Shown here: piece by piece, positions 53,352-61,994 of the stretch
How the letters are laid out: each line of letters begins with the position of its first letter
How positions within the stretch are numbered: position 1 is the first letter of the stretch
Assembly (NCBI RefSeq): GCF_002797755.1
Contig: NZ_PGFI01000011.1
Coordinates: forward strand, 1,364,001-1,428,000
Reading direction: 5' to 3'
From: Brevirhabdus pacifica
GTDB taxonomy: Bacteria; Pseudomonadota; Alphaproteobacteria; Rhodobacterales; Rhodobacteraceae
Length of the DNA: 64,000 nt
Notes under the pieces: model-generated
Seen by the model: the letters and a program-made list of their open reading frames with translations, nothing else
What the model was told of the DNA's origin: nothing
Databases searched by the model: none
Made by a program: the position numbers and the translations under genes

Positions 53352-54591
53352 CGCCGCGCAGTCGCTGTTCCTGAACGCCAACGGGAACGGGCTGGATACC
53401 AAATTCAGGGCCTATGTCGCGGGCTTCGGTGGGGGCAAGACCTTCGTCGGGTGCCTGGACCTGTTGCTGTTCATGGGCATGCACCCAAGCTTGGTGCAAG
53501 GCTACTTCGGGCCGACATACCCGAGCATTCGGGACGTGTTCTACCCCACGTTCTCCGAGGCCGCCGAGATGCTTGGCTTTCGCGTGGCTATCCGCGAGGC
53601 CAACAAGGAAGTCCATGTCTATCGGGGGCGGGCCTTCTACGGGACCGTGATCTGTCGATCGATGGAGAGAGCCGAGGCCATCGTGGGCTTCAAGATCGCC
53701 CGCGCCTTGGTGGACGAGATCGACACGCTCAAGACCGAAAAAGCGCAGGCCGCTTGGAACAAGATCATCGCGCGTCTGCGCTTGCAGGTGCCCGGTGTGG
53801 TCAATGGAATCGGAGTAACGACGACGCCGGAGGGGTTCCGCTTCGTATACAGGGCCTTCGCGGACAACCCAAAGCGGGATTACAGCATGGTGCAGGCCAG
53901 CACCTACGAAAACGCATGGTCGCTGCCGCCCGACTACATTCCGTCCCTGCTGGACACCTACCCGCAGGAACTCATCAGCGCGTATCTCGAAGGGCAGTTC
54001 GTCAACCTGACGAGCGGCACGGTCTATCGCAGCTACAACAGGGCCGCGAACGACAGCACCGAGGAAATCCGGGCCGGTGAACCATTGCGGGTCGGGATGG
54101 ATTTCAACGTCGGCAACATGGCCGCCTCTGTGTTCGTGGATCGCGAAGACGGCTGGCACTGCGTCGATGAGATCAAACGCGGCATCGACACGCCGGCAAT
54201 GATCGAGACGCTTGCCGAGCGGTATGACGGGCACGTCCTGACGATCTACCCGGACGCCAGCGGCAAGAACGCCAGCAGCAAGGGCGCCAGCGTGTCGGAC
54301 ATCGGTCTTCTCAGGAAGGCGGGGCACAAGATCCGGGCCAAGGACAGCAATCCGCGGGTCCGCGATCGGGTGCTTGCGGTCAACAAGGCGTTCGAGCGCA
54401 AGGCGATCTGGGTCAATGCCCGTCGCTGCCCGGAAACGGCCAAGTGCCTTGAGCAACAGGCCTACGACGACAACGGCGAGCCTGACAAATCGTCGGGCCT
54501 CGACCACCAGAATGATGCGTTCGGCTACCCTGTGGCGTTTGAAATGCCCGTGGTGAAGCCGACCTTCCGCAGTTCGGAGCTTCGTATATGA
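53329..54591 (+). CDS. terL: terminase large subunit
   Basis: 420 residues from GTG 53329. ATPase domain with Walker A-like GFGGGKT (32-38) and Walker B ARALVDEID (124-132); C-terminal nuclease with LRVGMDFNVG (Asp258), TIYPDASG and LDHQNDAFGYPVAFEM. Pumps phage DNA into proheads and cuts it. Translation is probably coupled to terS. Confidence 0.92.
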   Translation: MSHDLRLNAAQSLFLNANGNGLDTKFRAYVAGFGGGKTFVGCLDLLLFMGMHPSLVQGYFGPTYPSIRDVFYPTFSEAAEMLGFRVAIREANKEVHVYRGRAFYGTVICRSMERAEAIVGFKIARALVDEIDTLKTEKAQAAWNKIIARLRLQVPGVVNGIGVTTTPEGFRFVYRAFADNPKRDYSMVQASTYENAWSLPPDYIPSLLDTYPQELISAYLEGQFVNLTSGTVYRSYNRAANDSTEEIRAGEPLRVGMDFNVGNMAASVFVDREDGWHCVDEIKRGIDTPAMIETLAERYDGHVLTIYPDASGKNASSKGASVSDIGLLRKAGHKIRAKDSNPRVRDRVLAVNKAFERKAIWVNARRCPETAKCLEQQAYDDNGEPDKSSGLDHQNDAFGYPVAFEMPVVKPTFRSSELRI

Positions 54592-55976
54592 GCGACAGCG
54601 TAGCCAAGCGTTCCCAAGCCAGCGCCGCGATGGTTGCGTCGGCGGCCAAGGGCAGGGCGCTCATGGGCGGCTCGGACGCAATGCGGCAGGCGGGCGAGAC
54701 GTACCTGCCCAAGTTCCCCAGCGAAAGCCTGGAGGCTTACCGGGCGCGGAAGGATTCTTCGTGGCTGTTCAACGGCTATCGCAAAACCGTGCGCGACATG
54801 ACGGGCCGGGTCTTCGACAAGCCGGTCGAGCTGGGCGAGGAAGCGCCGGCGGCCGTCAAGAGGTGGGTCGAGAACATCGACATGGAGGGCCGCGACCTTT
54901 CCACCTTCGCGCGTCAGGTGTTCGAGGATGCAATGGCAGGCCCCGGCATCAGCTTCATCATGGTGGACGCACCGCAGCGCGACGGGGATGTGACGAGGGC
55001 ACAAGCCGAGGCGGGCGGCATGCGCCCCTACTTCGTGCATCTGCGTGTCGAGGATATTCTGGGCTGGAAGACGGCCACCGTGAACAATGCGACCGTGCTG
55101 TCGCAGGTCCGCATCATGGAGGAGATCAAGGAGCCTGACCCCGATGACGAATTCGCGGAGATCGCCACCGAGCAGGTGCGGGTTCTGGACCGATCTGAAG
55201 GAGGGGTGCAGACGCGGATCTACCGCAAGGTCAAATCGAAGTGGCTTGAGGTGCCTGAGATGGCGTCCACCAGCCAGTTGAGCGAAATCACCATCATCCC
55301 GTTCTACGCCAACCGGGCGGGGTTCTTCACGGGCGCCCCGCTGCTGGATGACCTGTCGGACGTGAACATCGCCCACTGGCAGAGCCAGAGCGACCAGCGC
55401 AACATCCTGCACTTCGCACGGGTGCCGATCCTGTTCGCCGCCGGCATGACCACTGAGGAAGGCCCGCTGGTTATCAGCTCGGGCGCCGCAACCACGGCAA
55501 CCGATGCGAACGCCAAGCTGGAGTGGGTCGAGCATACCGGAAAGGCGATTGATGCGGGCCGTCAAGACCTCAAGGATCTGGAATTCCAGATGGAGACGCA
55601 CGGATTGCAGCTTCTGGTGGTAAAGGGGCAGCAATCAGCGACAGGGGAAGCTCTGGACGCGGCCAAGGAGACATCCACGCTGTCGATGACCGCCGACCAA
55701 CTGAAGGACGCCCTGGAACAGGCTATGGACTGGCTTGGCAAATACGGCGGGCAGACGTTCGAGCCGTCCGTCACGGTCAACAAGGACTTCGGCGTTCACA
55801 TGATGGGCGCACAAGAGCTTACGGCGATGCTGACGGCGGTCAACACCGGCAACATGAGCCGCGAGACCTTCCTGCGCGAAATGGCGCGGCGGGGCATGAT
55901 CCGGTCCGACATCGACGTCGAGGACGAGATCGAGCGGATCGAAGCCGAGGGCAACGTGATGGAAGACGCGGAATGA
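54588..55976 (+). CDS. portal protein (DUF4055 family)
   Basis: 462 residues. Family landmarks: YLPKFPSESLEAYRARKDSS, NGYRKTVRDMTGRVFDKPVE, GPGISFIMVDAP, RPYFVHLRVEDILGWK, and DVNIAHWQSQSDQRNILHFA. Forms the dodecameric ring through which DNA enters. Overlaps terL by four bases and is followed by an HslV-like gene. Confidence 0.88.
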   Translation: MSDSVAKRSQASAAMVASAAKGRALMGGSDAMRQAGETYLPKFPSESLEAYRARKDSSWLFNGYRKTVRDMTGRVFDKPVELGEEAPAAVKRWVENIDMEGRDLSTFARQVFEDAMAGPGISFIMVDAPQRDGDVTRAQAEAGGMRPYFVHLRVEDILGWKTATVNNATVLSQVRIMEEIKEPDPDDEFAEIATEQVRVLDRSEGGVQTRIYRKVKSKWLEVPEMASTSQLSEITIIPFYANRAGFFTGAPLLDDLSDVNIAHWQSQSDQRNILHFARVPILFAAGMTTEEGPLVISSGAATTATDANAKLEWVEHTGKAIDAGRQDLKDLEFQMETHGLQLLVVKGQQSATGEALDAAKETSTLSMTADQLKDALEQAMDWLGKYGGQTFEPSVTVNKDFGVHMMGAQELTAMLTAVNTGNMSRETFLREMARRGMIRSDIDVEDEIERIEAEGNVMEDAE

Positions 55977-56410
55977 CGGTCATTGCAGTCCGGGATGGCG
56001 TGATCGCGGCTGACCGGCTGGTCACATGCGGGTCTGGTCGGAGCGGCGAGGTCCGAAAGATCGTTGCTGTGCCGGATCATGTTGGTGGTGGTTTTGCGGG
56101 GGCCAGCGGCAATCTGGCGCCGGCACAGGCCGCTCTCGAAAAGATGGGCGCGGGACGTCCCGAAGAGGTTGATGGCGGCGATTACGAGGTCATCTGGCTT
56201 CTCGGCGATGGCACGGTGCGCAATTATGAGGGCGGCGGATGGTTCAGCCTCGAAGCACCTTTTCAGGCCATCGGGTCGGGGGCAGAGATTGCCCTCGGGG
56301 CGCTGCATGTCGGGGCCGATGCTGAGACGGCGGTTCGCGCCGCCTGTGCATTGCATACCGGCTGCGGAGGCACGGCAGACATAGAGCGGGTGTGCTGTGT
56401 CGTTGAATGA
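55973..56410 (+). CDS. HslV-like Ntn-hydrolase fold protein
   Basis: 145 residues. MTVIAVRDGVIAADRLVTCG followed by GEVRKIVAVPDHVGGGFAGA and GSGAEIALGALHVGADAETA matches the fold and spacing of HslV/proteasome beta subunits, with Thr2 as potential N-terminal nucleophile after Met removal. Phages carry such proteins near capsid genes; a role in head maturation is possible but unproven. No separate classical prohead protease is seen in this head module. Confidence 0.7.
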   Translation: MTVIAVRDGVIAADRLVTCGSGRSGEVRKIVAVPDHVGGGFAGASGNLAPAQAALEKMGAGRPEEVDGGDYEVIWLLGDGTVRNYEGGGWFSLEAPFQAIGSGAEIALGALHVGADAETAVRAACALHTGCGGTADIERVCCVVE

Positions 56411-57452
56411 CGACATCGCCGACGCGCAGATCGCCCACAGCATCGGGCTACAACGCCTCAGCACCGCCACGGTAAGGAAGATCGTCGCACGGCTGCGCCG
56501 GTCGGAGGGCCGCATTCTGGCGCGGCTGGCACGGGATGACCTGTCGGCCCTGAGCCGGGCACGGCAAGAGCGTCTGTTGAAGGATCTGGAGGCCATCCTT
56601 GAGACGGTCAAGGCGGACACGCTGGGTCGCCTGACCATCGACCTTGAGGCGCTGGCGGAATACGAAGTGGAATATCAGCTCGACCTGTTCGAGAACGTCG
56701 CCCCGGTGCGCTTGGATTTCGTGCGGCCGCCATCAAGCCAGATCGTGGCCGTGGTGAACAGCCGCCCGTTCCAAGGCAGATTCCTGCGGGAGTGGTTTGA
56801 CGAGATCGAGACCGGGGCCTACCGGAGGCTGCGCAACACCATCCGCGGGGGTATCGTGGAAGGGCGCACGACCGACCAGATGATCCGAGAAATCCGGGGC
56901 ACGGCGGCGCAGGGCTACAAGGACGGCATACTGAACCGCACCCGCCGCGATGTGGAGGTGGTTGTCAGAACAGCGGTTGCGCACACGGCGCAGGCGGCCC
57001 GCACGGACCTCTACGCCCGCAACAGCGCCCTGATAAAGGCGGTGCAGTGGACATCCACGCTTGACGGTCGCACGAGCGCGATCTGTCGTGCCCGTGACAA
57101 CAAGGTGTTCCCGGTCGATAGCGGCCCGCGCCCCCCGGCGCATCCGAGTTGCCGATCGAGCGTCGTGCCAGTGCTGAAAAGCTGGCGGGAAATGGGCCTC
57201 AAGGGCCTGCCGGAAAGCACACGGGCCAGCATGAACGGGCAGGTGCCGGCGGATCAGACATACAGCACCTGGCTGCGCAAACAGTCGGTGGCTTTCCAGA
57301 ACGAGGTTTTGGGAGTAAAAAAGGCCACCTTGTTCCGAAGGGGTAGCGTTGATCTGGATCGGTTCGTGGACCGGGCCGGGAATGAATTGACCTTGGACGA
57401 ACTGCGCAAGCGGGAATCCGAAGCATGGACGAAAGCAGGCCTAAATTCCTGA
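56397..57452 (+). CDS. MuF-like minor head protein
   Basis: 351 residues from GTG 56397. Long helical N-terminal part, then the MuF domain: RTAVAHTAQAARTDLYARNS, VQWTSTLDGRTSAICRARDN, FPVDSGPRPPAHPSCRSSVV, the conserved C-x-H motif set. MuF proteins join portal and capsid and are ejected with DNA in some phages. It overlaps the preceding and following genes. Confidence 0.88.
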   Translation: MSLNDDIADAQIAHSIGLQRLSTATVRKIVARLRRSEGRILARLARDDLSALSRARQERLLKDLEAILETVKADTLGRLTIDLEALAEYEVEYQLDLFENVAPVRLDFVRPPSSQIVAVVNSRPFQGRFLREWFDEIETGAYRRLRNTIRGGIVEGRTTDQMIREIRGTAAQGYKDGILNRTRRDVEVVVRTAVAHTAQAARTDLYARNSALIKAVQWTSTLDGRTSAICRARDNKVFPVDSGPRPPAHPSCRSSVVPVLKSWREMGLKGLPESTRASMNGQVPADQTYSTWLRKQSVAFQNEVLGVKKATLFRRGSVDLDRFVDRAGNELTLDELRKRESEAWTKAGLNS

Positions 57453-57640
57453 AACTGGTGTCCAACCAGAAGCAGAAGCAACGGCCGCTCGACTCCGGGA
57501 CACCCATCGTTTGCAAGCGATGCAACAACAACCCGAACCTGATCGAGACGAGGCGACCACGGTTCAAGGATGGCCGTGTGGTCAAGGGGAAGGGGTCTGT
57601 ATGGCTCTGTCCCTACTGCATGAACATCGTCTGGCCATAG
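57425..57640 (+). CDS. phage zinc-ribbon protein, 71 aa
   Basis: Two CxxC pairs (VCKRCNNN and LCPYCMN) 30 residues apart define a zinc ribbon; the loop between is basic (ETRRPRFKDGRVVKGKGS). It overlaps the MuF gene by 28 bases and ends before a terminator. No named family; such small ribbons often bind nucleic acid. Confidence 0.65.
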   Translation: MDESRPKFLKLVSNQKQKQRPLDSGTPIVCKRCNNNPNLIETRRPRFKDGRVVKGKGSVWLCPYCMNIVWP

Positions 57641-57663
57641 GCCGCACCAAATCGACCTAACCG

Positions 57664-57689
57664 GGCCTCGCATCTTGCGGGGCCTTTTT
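57664..57689 (+). terminator. intrinsic terminator before scaffold gene
   Basis: Eight-pair stem GGCCTCGC/GCGGGGCC (one G-U) with an ATCTT loop and five T (57685-57689). It may lower read-through or process mRNA between the packaging genes and the highly expressed scaffold/capsid genes. Confidence 0.78.
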
Positions 57690-57730
57690 CGTTGGCGGGA
57701 AGCCAACTTTCAACAGCGGGAAGCTGCAAA

Positions 57731-58462
57731 ATGGCTATTGCCTATCAACTGGACACACTCGACGGCATCGAAAACGACGCGATCAAGGACCTCTACAAGG
57801 AAGCGAACGGGAAGTTCGTCTTGGACGTGGAGGGCGTGGAGCCTGCGGAGGCTGTCAACGGCCTCAAGACGGCTCTGGTGAAGGAGCGCGAGAACGCGGC
57901 CGCCTACAAGAAGCTGGGCACGGCCGACGAGATCGCCGCCAAGATCGCCGAACTCGAGGACAAGGCGTCGAAGGGCGGCAAGGCAAGCGCCGACCAGCAG
58001 GCCATCATCGACCAGTTGAAGGCCGATTACGAGGGCAAGCTGAAGGAGCGCGACGACAAGATCGCCCAGACATGGCAGCGGCAAGCGTCGTCGGACCTCA
58101 AGGCGGAACTGGCCAAGGCCGGGGTTGTTCCCGAGGGCCTTGACCTTCTGGCGGGGTTCGCAGCCTCGCGCATCAAGTTCAACGACGATGGCACCCCGAA
58201 GGTTCTGTCGTCTGACGGGTCGCAGCCGATGATCGGCAGCGGCGCGAACGGGGGGGCCACCCTCTCCGACCTCGCCAAGGAACTGGCGGGCAGTATTCCG
58301 CACCTCGTCAAGGACGGTGGAGCGGGGGGCGGCGGGAAGCAGCCCGGATCACAAGGCGGGAAGCCTGAAGCAAAGACAGTAACGCGGGCCGTCTTCGACG
58401 GAATGTCTCAGGTCGAGCGGTCCGACTTCTCCAAATCAGGCGGCAAGGTCACTGACGGCTAG
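57731..58462 (+). CDS. capsid scaffolding protein
   Basis: 243 residues, acidic and helical with coiled coil in the middle (KIAELEDKASKGGKASADQQ, QLKADYEGKLKERDDKI), a Gly-rich hinge and a C-terminal helix region (VTRAVFDGMSQVERSDFSKS) of the type that binds coat. Immediately upstream of the coat gene, the standard place for a scaffold. Start 57731 gives MAIAYQLDTLDGI. Confidence 0.8.
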   Translation: MAIAYQLDTLDGIENDAIKDLYKEANGKFVLDVEGVEPAEAVNGLKTALVKERENAAAYKKLGTADEIAAKIAELEDKASKGGKASADQQAIIDQLKADYEGKLKERDDKIAQTWQRQASSDLKAELAKAGVVPEGLDLLAGFAASRIKFNDDGTPKVLSSDGSQPMIGSGANGGATLSDLAKELAGSIPHLVKDGGAGGGGKQPGSQGGKPEAKTVTRAVFDGMSQVERSDFSKSGGKVTDG

Positions 58463-58487
58463 CCCGCGAAAAAGAAGGAATTGAGGA

Positions 58488-59657
58488 ATGGCAAACGTCC
58501 TCACTGATCTGGCGGCTGACATCTACAAAGCCGCTGACATCGTAGGCCGCGAACTCGTCGGCTTCATCCCCTCCGTTACCCTGAACGCTGGCGCCGAAGC
58601 GGCTGCGCAGGGCGACACCGTGCGGTCGCACTTCACCCGCTCGGCAACCGTCAACACCTCGGCAACGCCGAGCATGACCATCCCGGAAGGCGATGACCAG
58701 ACGGTTGACAACAAGACCATGACCGTCTCGCAGATCGCCTCCGTCCGCATCCCGTGGACCGGCGAAGACATCAAGCATGTCGGCAACGGCTCCGGTTTCG
58801 AGACCATCTACGGCGACCAGATCGCGCAGGCCATGCGCGGCATCACCAACGCCATCGAAACCAAGGTCGCCAGCACGGCCTACGTCGCGGCTTCGCGGGC
58901 GGCCGGCACTGCCGGGACGGTTCCCTTCGCGTCCGCTCATGGCGTCGTCAACGACGTGCGCAAGATCCTGGTGGACAACGGAATGCCGGTGGACGACGGG
59001 CGCGTGTCGCTGGTGATGAACACCGAGGCAGGCGTCAACTTCCGCAACCTCTCGAACCTCTACAAGGTGAACGAGGCCGGTGATAGCCGCCTGCTGCGTC
59101 AGGGCGTTCTAACGGACATCTCGGGCATCATGATGCGTGAAAGCGCACAGGTGCAGAGCCACACCGCAGGGACCGTGACCGGCACCGTGACCGTCACGGG
59201 CGTGAACGCGATCGGGACCACTGCCATCGGCGTGACGACCGCTGCCGGTGCGTCGGTTTCGCTCAGCGCCGGCGACGTTGTTACCTTCGCGGGTGACAGC
59301 AACAAGTACGTGGTGGCGTCGGACGTCACCATCGGCGCATCCACCACCGGGACCATCACCATCGCGTCCCCCGGTCTGCGCGAGGCAACCGCCGGCTCCG
59401 AAGCTGTCTCCGTGGGCGCCAGCTACACGGGCCACGTCGGCCTGCACCAGTCGGCTGTCGAGCTGGTGGTCCGTCCGCTGGCAAAGCCGCTCGGTGGCGA
59501 TGCTGCGGTCGATGTGATGACCGTGCAGGACCCCAAGTCGGGCCTGGTGTTCCAGCTGAGCGCCTACAAGGGCTACAACAAGGCGATGATCGACATCACC
59601 ACGCTTTACGACGCGAAAGCGTGGAAGCCCGATGCGATCGCTGCCCTGCTGGGCTGA
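58488..59657 (+). CDS. major capsid protein (P22 coat-like)
   Basis: 389 residues. N-terminal DLAADIYKAADIVGRELVGF, IPWTGEDIKH, and IYGDQIAQAMRGITNAIETK resemble the P22 gp5 coat family; LVMNTEAGVNFRNL and LLRQGVLTDISGI are further landmarks. Residues about 220-320 (TGTVTVTGVNAIGTTAIGVT ... AGDVVTFAGDS) form a Thr/Ala/Gly-rich beta insertion comparable to the P22 I-domain. GAAGGAATTGAGG precedes the start. Confidence 0.85.
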   Translation: MANVLTDLAADIYKAADIVGRELVGFIPSVTLNAGAEAAAQGDTVRSHFTRSATVNTSATPSMTIPEGDDQTVDNKTMTVSQIASVRIPWTGEDIKHVGNGSGFETIYGDQIAQAMRGITNAIETKVASTAYVAASRAAGTAGTVPFASAHGVVNDVRKILVDNGMPVDDGRVSLVMNTEAGVNFRNLSNLYKVNEAGDSRLLRQGVLTDISGIMMRESAQVQSHTAGTVTGTVTVTGVNAIGTTAIGVTTAAGASVSLSAGDVVTFAGDSNKYVVASDVTIGASTTGTITIASPGLREATAGSEAVSVGASYTGHVGLHQSAVELVVRPLAKPLGGDAAVDVMTVQDPKSGLVFQLSAYKGYNKAMIDITTLYDAKAWKPDAIAALLG

Positions 59658-59717
59658 TCTTTCTGAGGGGGCGGGCCATGTTCGCCCCCTTTCCCAAGAT
59701 CAGCAAAGGAGAACAGC

Positions 59718-59843
59718 ATGAAACTCCCCACCGTGAAAATCGCGACCGAAGATGGCTATGCCATCATCAACGAAGCGGACTACGACCCGAAGAAGCACAA
59801 GCCGTTCGAGCAGAAGACGACCCCGAAGAAAAAGCAGAAGTGA
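59718..59843 (+). CDS. small phage structural-region protein, 41 aa
   Basis: MKLPTVKIATEDGYAIINEA then a Lys-rich tail (KKHKPFEQKTTPKKKQK). AAAGGAGAACAGC precedes the start. Such short basic proteins often follow coat genes. No family name is certain. Confidence 0.65.
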   Translation: MKLPTVKIATEDGYAIINEADYDPKKHKPFEQKTTPKKKQK

Positions 59844-59851
59844 CCTGACCA

Positions 59852-60343
59852 ATGGCCCTTGATACCACAGTCGGCGGCGCATCGTCGGACAGCTACGACA
59901 CGCTGGCGGCCTATCAGGCGTATGGCTCGGACATGGGCTGGACCCTTGCCGCAGATGCGGCCAATGAGGCGAACCTACGCCGCGCCGCTCAGGTCATCGA
60001 CCGGCAATATGCGTTCAAGGGCTACCGCGCGTCCTCTACCCAAGCGCTCCAGTGGCCGCGCGACATCAACGACCTGATCGAGGGCTATGCCGTGTCTTCC
60101 ACGACGATCCCGCAGGCGATCATCTATGCCCAGTTCGAGATGGCCTACCTGATCCAGAACGGAGCGGACCCCTTTGCCACGATTGCAGGGGTGGTGGCGT
60201 CAACGCGGAGCAAGGCGGGGCCGGTCGAGACGGAGACCACCTACCAAGGCGGCAAGGGCCGCGCGTCCTATGTGGCTATTTCCGGGCTGCTGGCACCCTA
60301 TCTGACCCAAGGGCGAGGCCAGCGCCCGATGGTGCGTGGTTAG
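59852..60343 (+). CDS. head-tail connector (adaptor) protein
   Basis: 163 residues, helical: SSDSYDTLAAYQAYGSDMGW, NEANLRRAAQVIDRQYAFKG, STTIPQAIIYAQFEMAYLIQ. This matches the short helical adaptors placed after the coat gene that dock on the portal (sometimes annotated DnaT-like). A conserved W-P-R (LQWPRDINDL) is visible. Confidence 0.72.
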   Translation: MALDTTVGGASSDSYDTLAAYQAYGSDMGWTLAADAANEANLRRAAQVIDRQYAFKGYRASSTQALQWPRDINDLIEGYAVSSTTIPQAIIYAQFEMAYLIQNGADPFATIAGVVASTRSKAGPVETETTYQGGKGRASYVAISGLLAPYLTQGRGQRPMVRG

Positions 60344-60717
60344 GGCAGGGGGCTTCCGTCTACGCCCCGCGCTTCGGTCACAGTGACCCTGTAGGTGAGG
60401 CGAGCCGGGTCGGCGCGTTCGGAGACGGCGGGGAATTGCAGGAGGATGCGGATCGTCTCGGCAGGCTCGATGCCGCCCGCTACCTGATACTGATACATCG
60501 CTCGGCTTGAGAGGCTGTCGGTATCCACCCACGGCACCGCGCGGCCTTCTTCGGACACCAGGACCGTGTAGGAAAACTCGGCGACCGCTTCGGTATTCCG
60601 GTTTGTGAAATCGCACTCCAGCAAGCCGGGGTCGATGGGGTCGCAGTTCGCCACAGTGACACCGCCGGCAAAGGCGGGGCTGGCGGCGAGGAAGAAGGCA
60701 AAGATCGCGTGTCGCAT
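60340..60717 (-). CDS. secreted moron protein, 125 aa
   Basis: Opposite strand to all neighbouring head-tail genes. ATG 60717 follows AAAGGAG. The N-terminus MRHAIFAFFLAASPAFAGG is a signal peptide; the mature part has two Cys (NCDPIDPGLLECDF) that could pair and a beta-rich body (YTVLVSEEGRAVPWVDTDSL, ARLTYRVTVTEARG). A periplasmic lysogenic-conversion product is plausible. No family recognised. Confidence 0.7.
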   Translation of the reverse strand: MRHAIFAFFLAASPAFAGGVTVANCDPIDPGLLECDFTNRNTEAVAEFSYTVLVSEEGRAVPWVDTDSLSSRAMYQYQVAGGIEPAETIRILLQFPAVSERADPARLTYRVTVTEARGVDGSPLP

Positions 60718-60757
60718 GGGGACTCCTTTGCCGGCAGAATGCTGAAAGGTCACTCAC

Positions 60758-61129
60758 ATGGCAACCACCGTTGCAGAAATCGCCGCCGAGGCATTCACCG
60801 CGGTCGCGGCGGAAATCACCGACGCCATCCAGTCGGCCACCATCAGCTATGACACCCAAGGGGCCTACAACGCCACCACCGGCACCTACGCCACCACGAC
60901 CACCACGCTGACCGGGCGATCCGTGGTCGATCAGGTCACGCCGGCGCGGGACATCTTTCCCGACTATGTGATCGGGCCGCGCGACGAAATGGTCCTGCTG
61001 GAGGGCTTCACCACGGTCCCGAAGGAGACGTGGACGCTGACTTTCTCCGGCAAGGATCACACCATCATGGCGGTGCAGGACATCGTGTCCGCCGGCACCC
61101 TGTTCTATGTGATCGTGAGGCGCAAATGA
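60758..61129 (+). CDS. head-closure (stopper) protein
   Basis: 123 residues: an N-terminal helix (TTVAEIAAEAFTAVAAEITD), then a beta-barrel pattern (ATTTTTLTGRSVVDQVTPAR, DEMVLLEGFTTVPKETW). Gene order adaptor, stopper, tail completion, tail terminator fits head-closure proteins of siphoviruses. Overlaps the next start by four bases. Confidence 0.65.
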   Translation: MATTVAEIAAEAFTAVAAEITDAIQSATISYDTQGAYNATTGTYATTTTTLTGRSVVDQVTPARDIFPDYVIGPRDEMVLLEGFTTVPKETWTLTFSGKDHTIMAVQDIVSAGTLFYVIVRRK

Positions 61130-61530
61130 CCGCGCGGGAATTCTCGCTGCAACTGGATCGGGAGTGGGCCGAAAAGGTCGATGACCTGCACGAGTTCGTG
61201 TCGCTTGTGGGTCTGACGGCCCTTCGCGCGTTGGTGCAGAAATCCCCGGTCGATACCGGGCGCTTCAAGGGCAACTGGCAACTGTCCATCGGGACGCCGG
61301 AGGCGGGGCAACTGGAGACCACCGACCCGAGCGGCGGCGCAACCCTCGCCAAGGGCAGCACCGCAATCGCGCCTTATGCGGGCCTGAAGAACTTCCCGCC
61401 GGTCTGGATCGTCAACAACCTGCCCTATTCGGAGCGGCTTGAGGACGGCTATTCCAAGCAGGCACCGGGCGGGATGGTCGGGCTGACCGTGGCGGAGTTG
61501 CAGACGATGTTCAACGGCGAGGACGTGTGA
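61126..61530 (+). CDS. HK97 gp10-like head-tail/tail completion protein
   Basis: 134 residues with the diagnostic KSPVDTGRFKGNWQLSIG block and NNLPYSERLEDGYSKQAPGG near the C-terminus, both typical of HK97 gp10-type proteins that join head and tail. ATG 61126 overlaps the upstream stop. Confidence 0.82.
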   Translation: MTAREFSLQLDREWAEKVDDLHEFVSLVGLTALRALVQKSPVDTGRFKGNWQLSIGTPEAGQLETTDPSGGATLAKGSTAIAPYAGLKNFPPVWIVNNLPYSERLEDGYSKQAPGGMVGLTVAELQTMFNGEDV

Positions 61531-61982
61531 TGAGCTACGCCAACGAACGCAAGGCGATCGAGACCTATTTCATCGCCCAGTGGGCGGGGGCAACGACTGT
61601 CATTCCTGACGGGCAGACCGGAGAGCCAACCCCCGATAGTGTGCGCCTGACCATCAACAGCGGCGCTGTCCTTCAGGGCAGCATCGGGCGCACCAGCAAC
61701 CGCCACGATCACATCGGAACGCTTGTGGTCGGCATATACACCGATGGGGCGCTCGGGTCGGCTGCGTGGCGGGCCTATGCGGACACGATCATCGGCTTCC
61801 TGACCGAGGTTACGCTGAACAGTAGCGGCGCGGTCATCAGCACGACAGCAGAGGCGTTTCTGCGCTTTTCGCCGCCGGAAATGGGGGAGGGACGGCACCC
61901 CTACATCTCGGCTTCGTTCAAGGACGCGCCGTTCCACGTCACCAACATCACGGCGCCGTTCGTGCGCTATTCCTACAGCTAA
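61530..61982 (+). CDS. tail terminator protein
   Basis: 150 residues: MSYANERKAIETYFIAQWAG, RTSNRHDHIGTLVVGIYTDG, AYADTIIGFLTEV. The helix-beta layout and the location directly before the tail tube gene match tail-terminator proteins (DUF4128-like) that cap the tail tube. ATG 61530 is preferred to GTG 61527. Confidence 0.75.
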   Translation: MSYANERKAIETYFIAQWAGATTVIPDGQTGEPTPDSVRLTINSGAVLQGSIGRTSNRHDHIGTLVVGIYTDGALGSAAWRAYADTIIGFLTEVTLNSSGAVISTTAEAFLRFSPPEMGEGRHPYISASFKDAPFHVTNITAPFVRYSYS

Positions 61983-61994
61983 GGAGGCCCGTCC

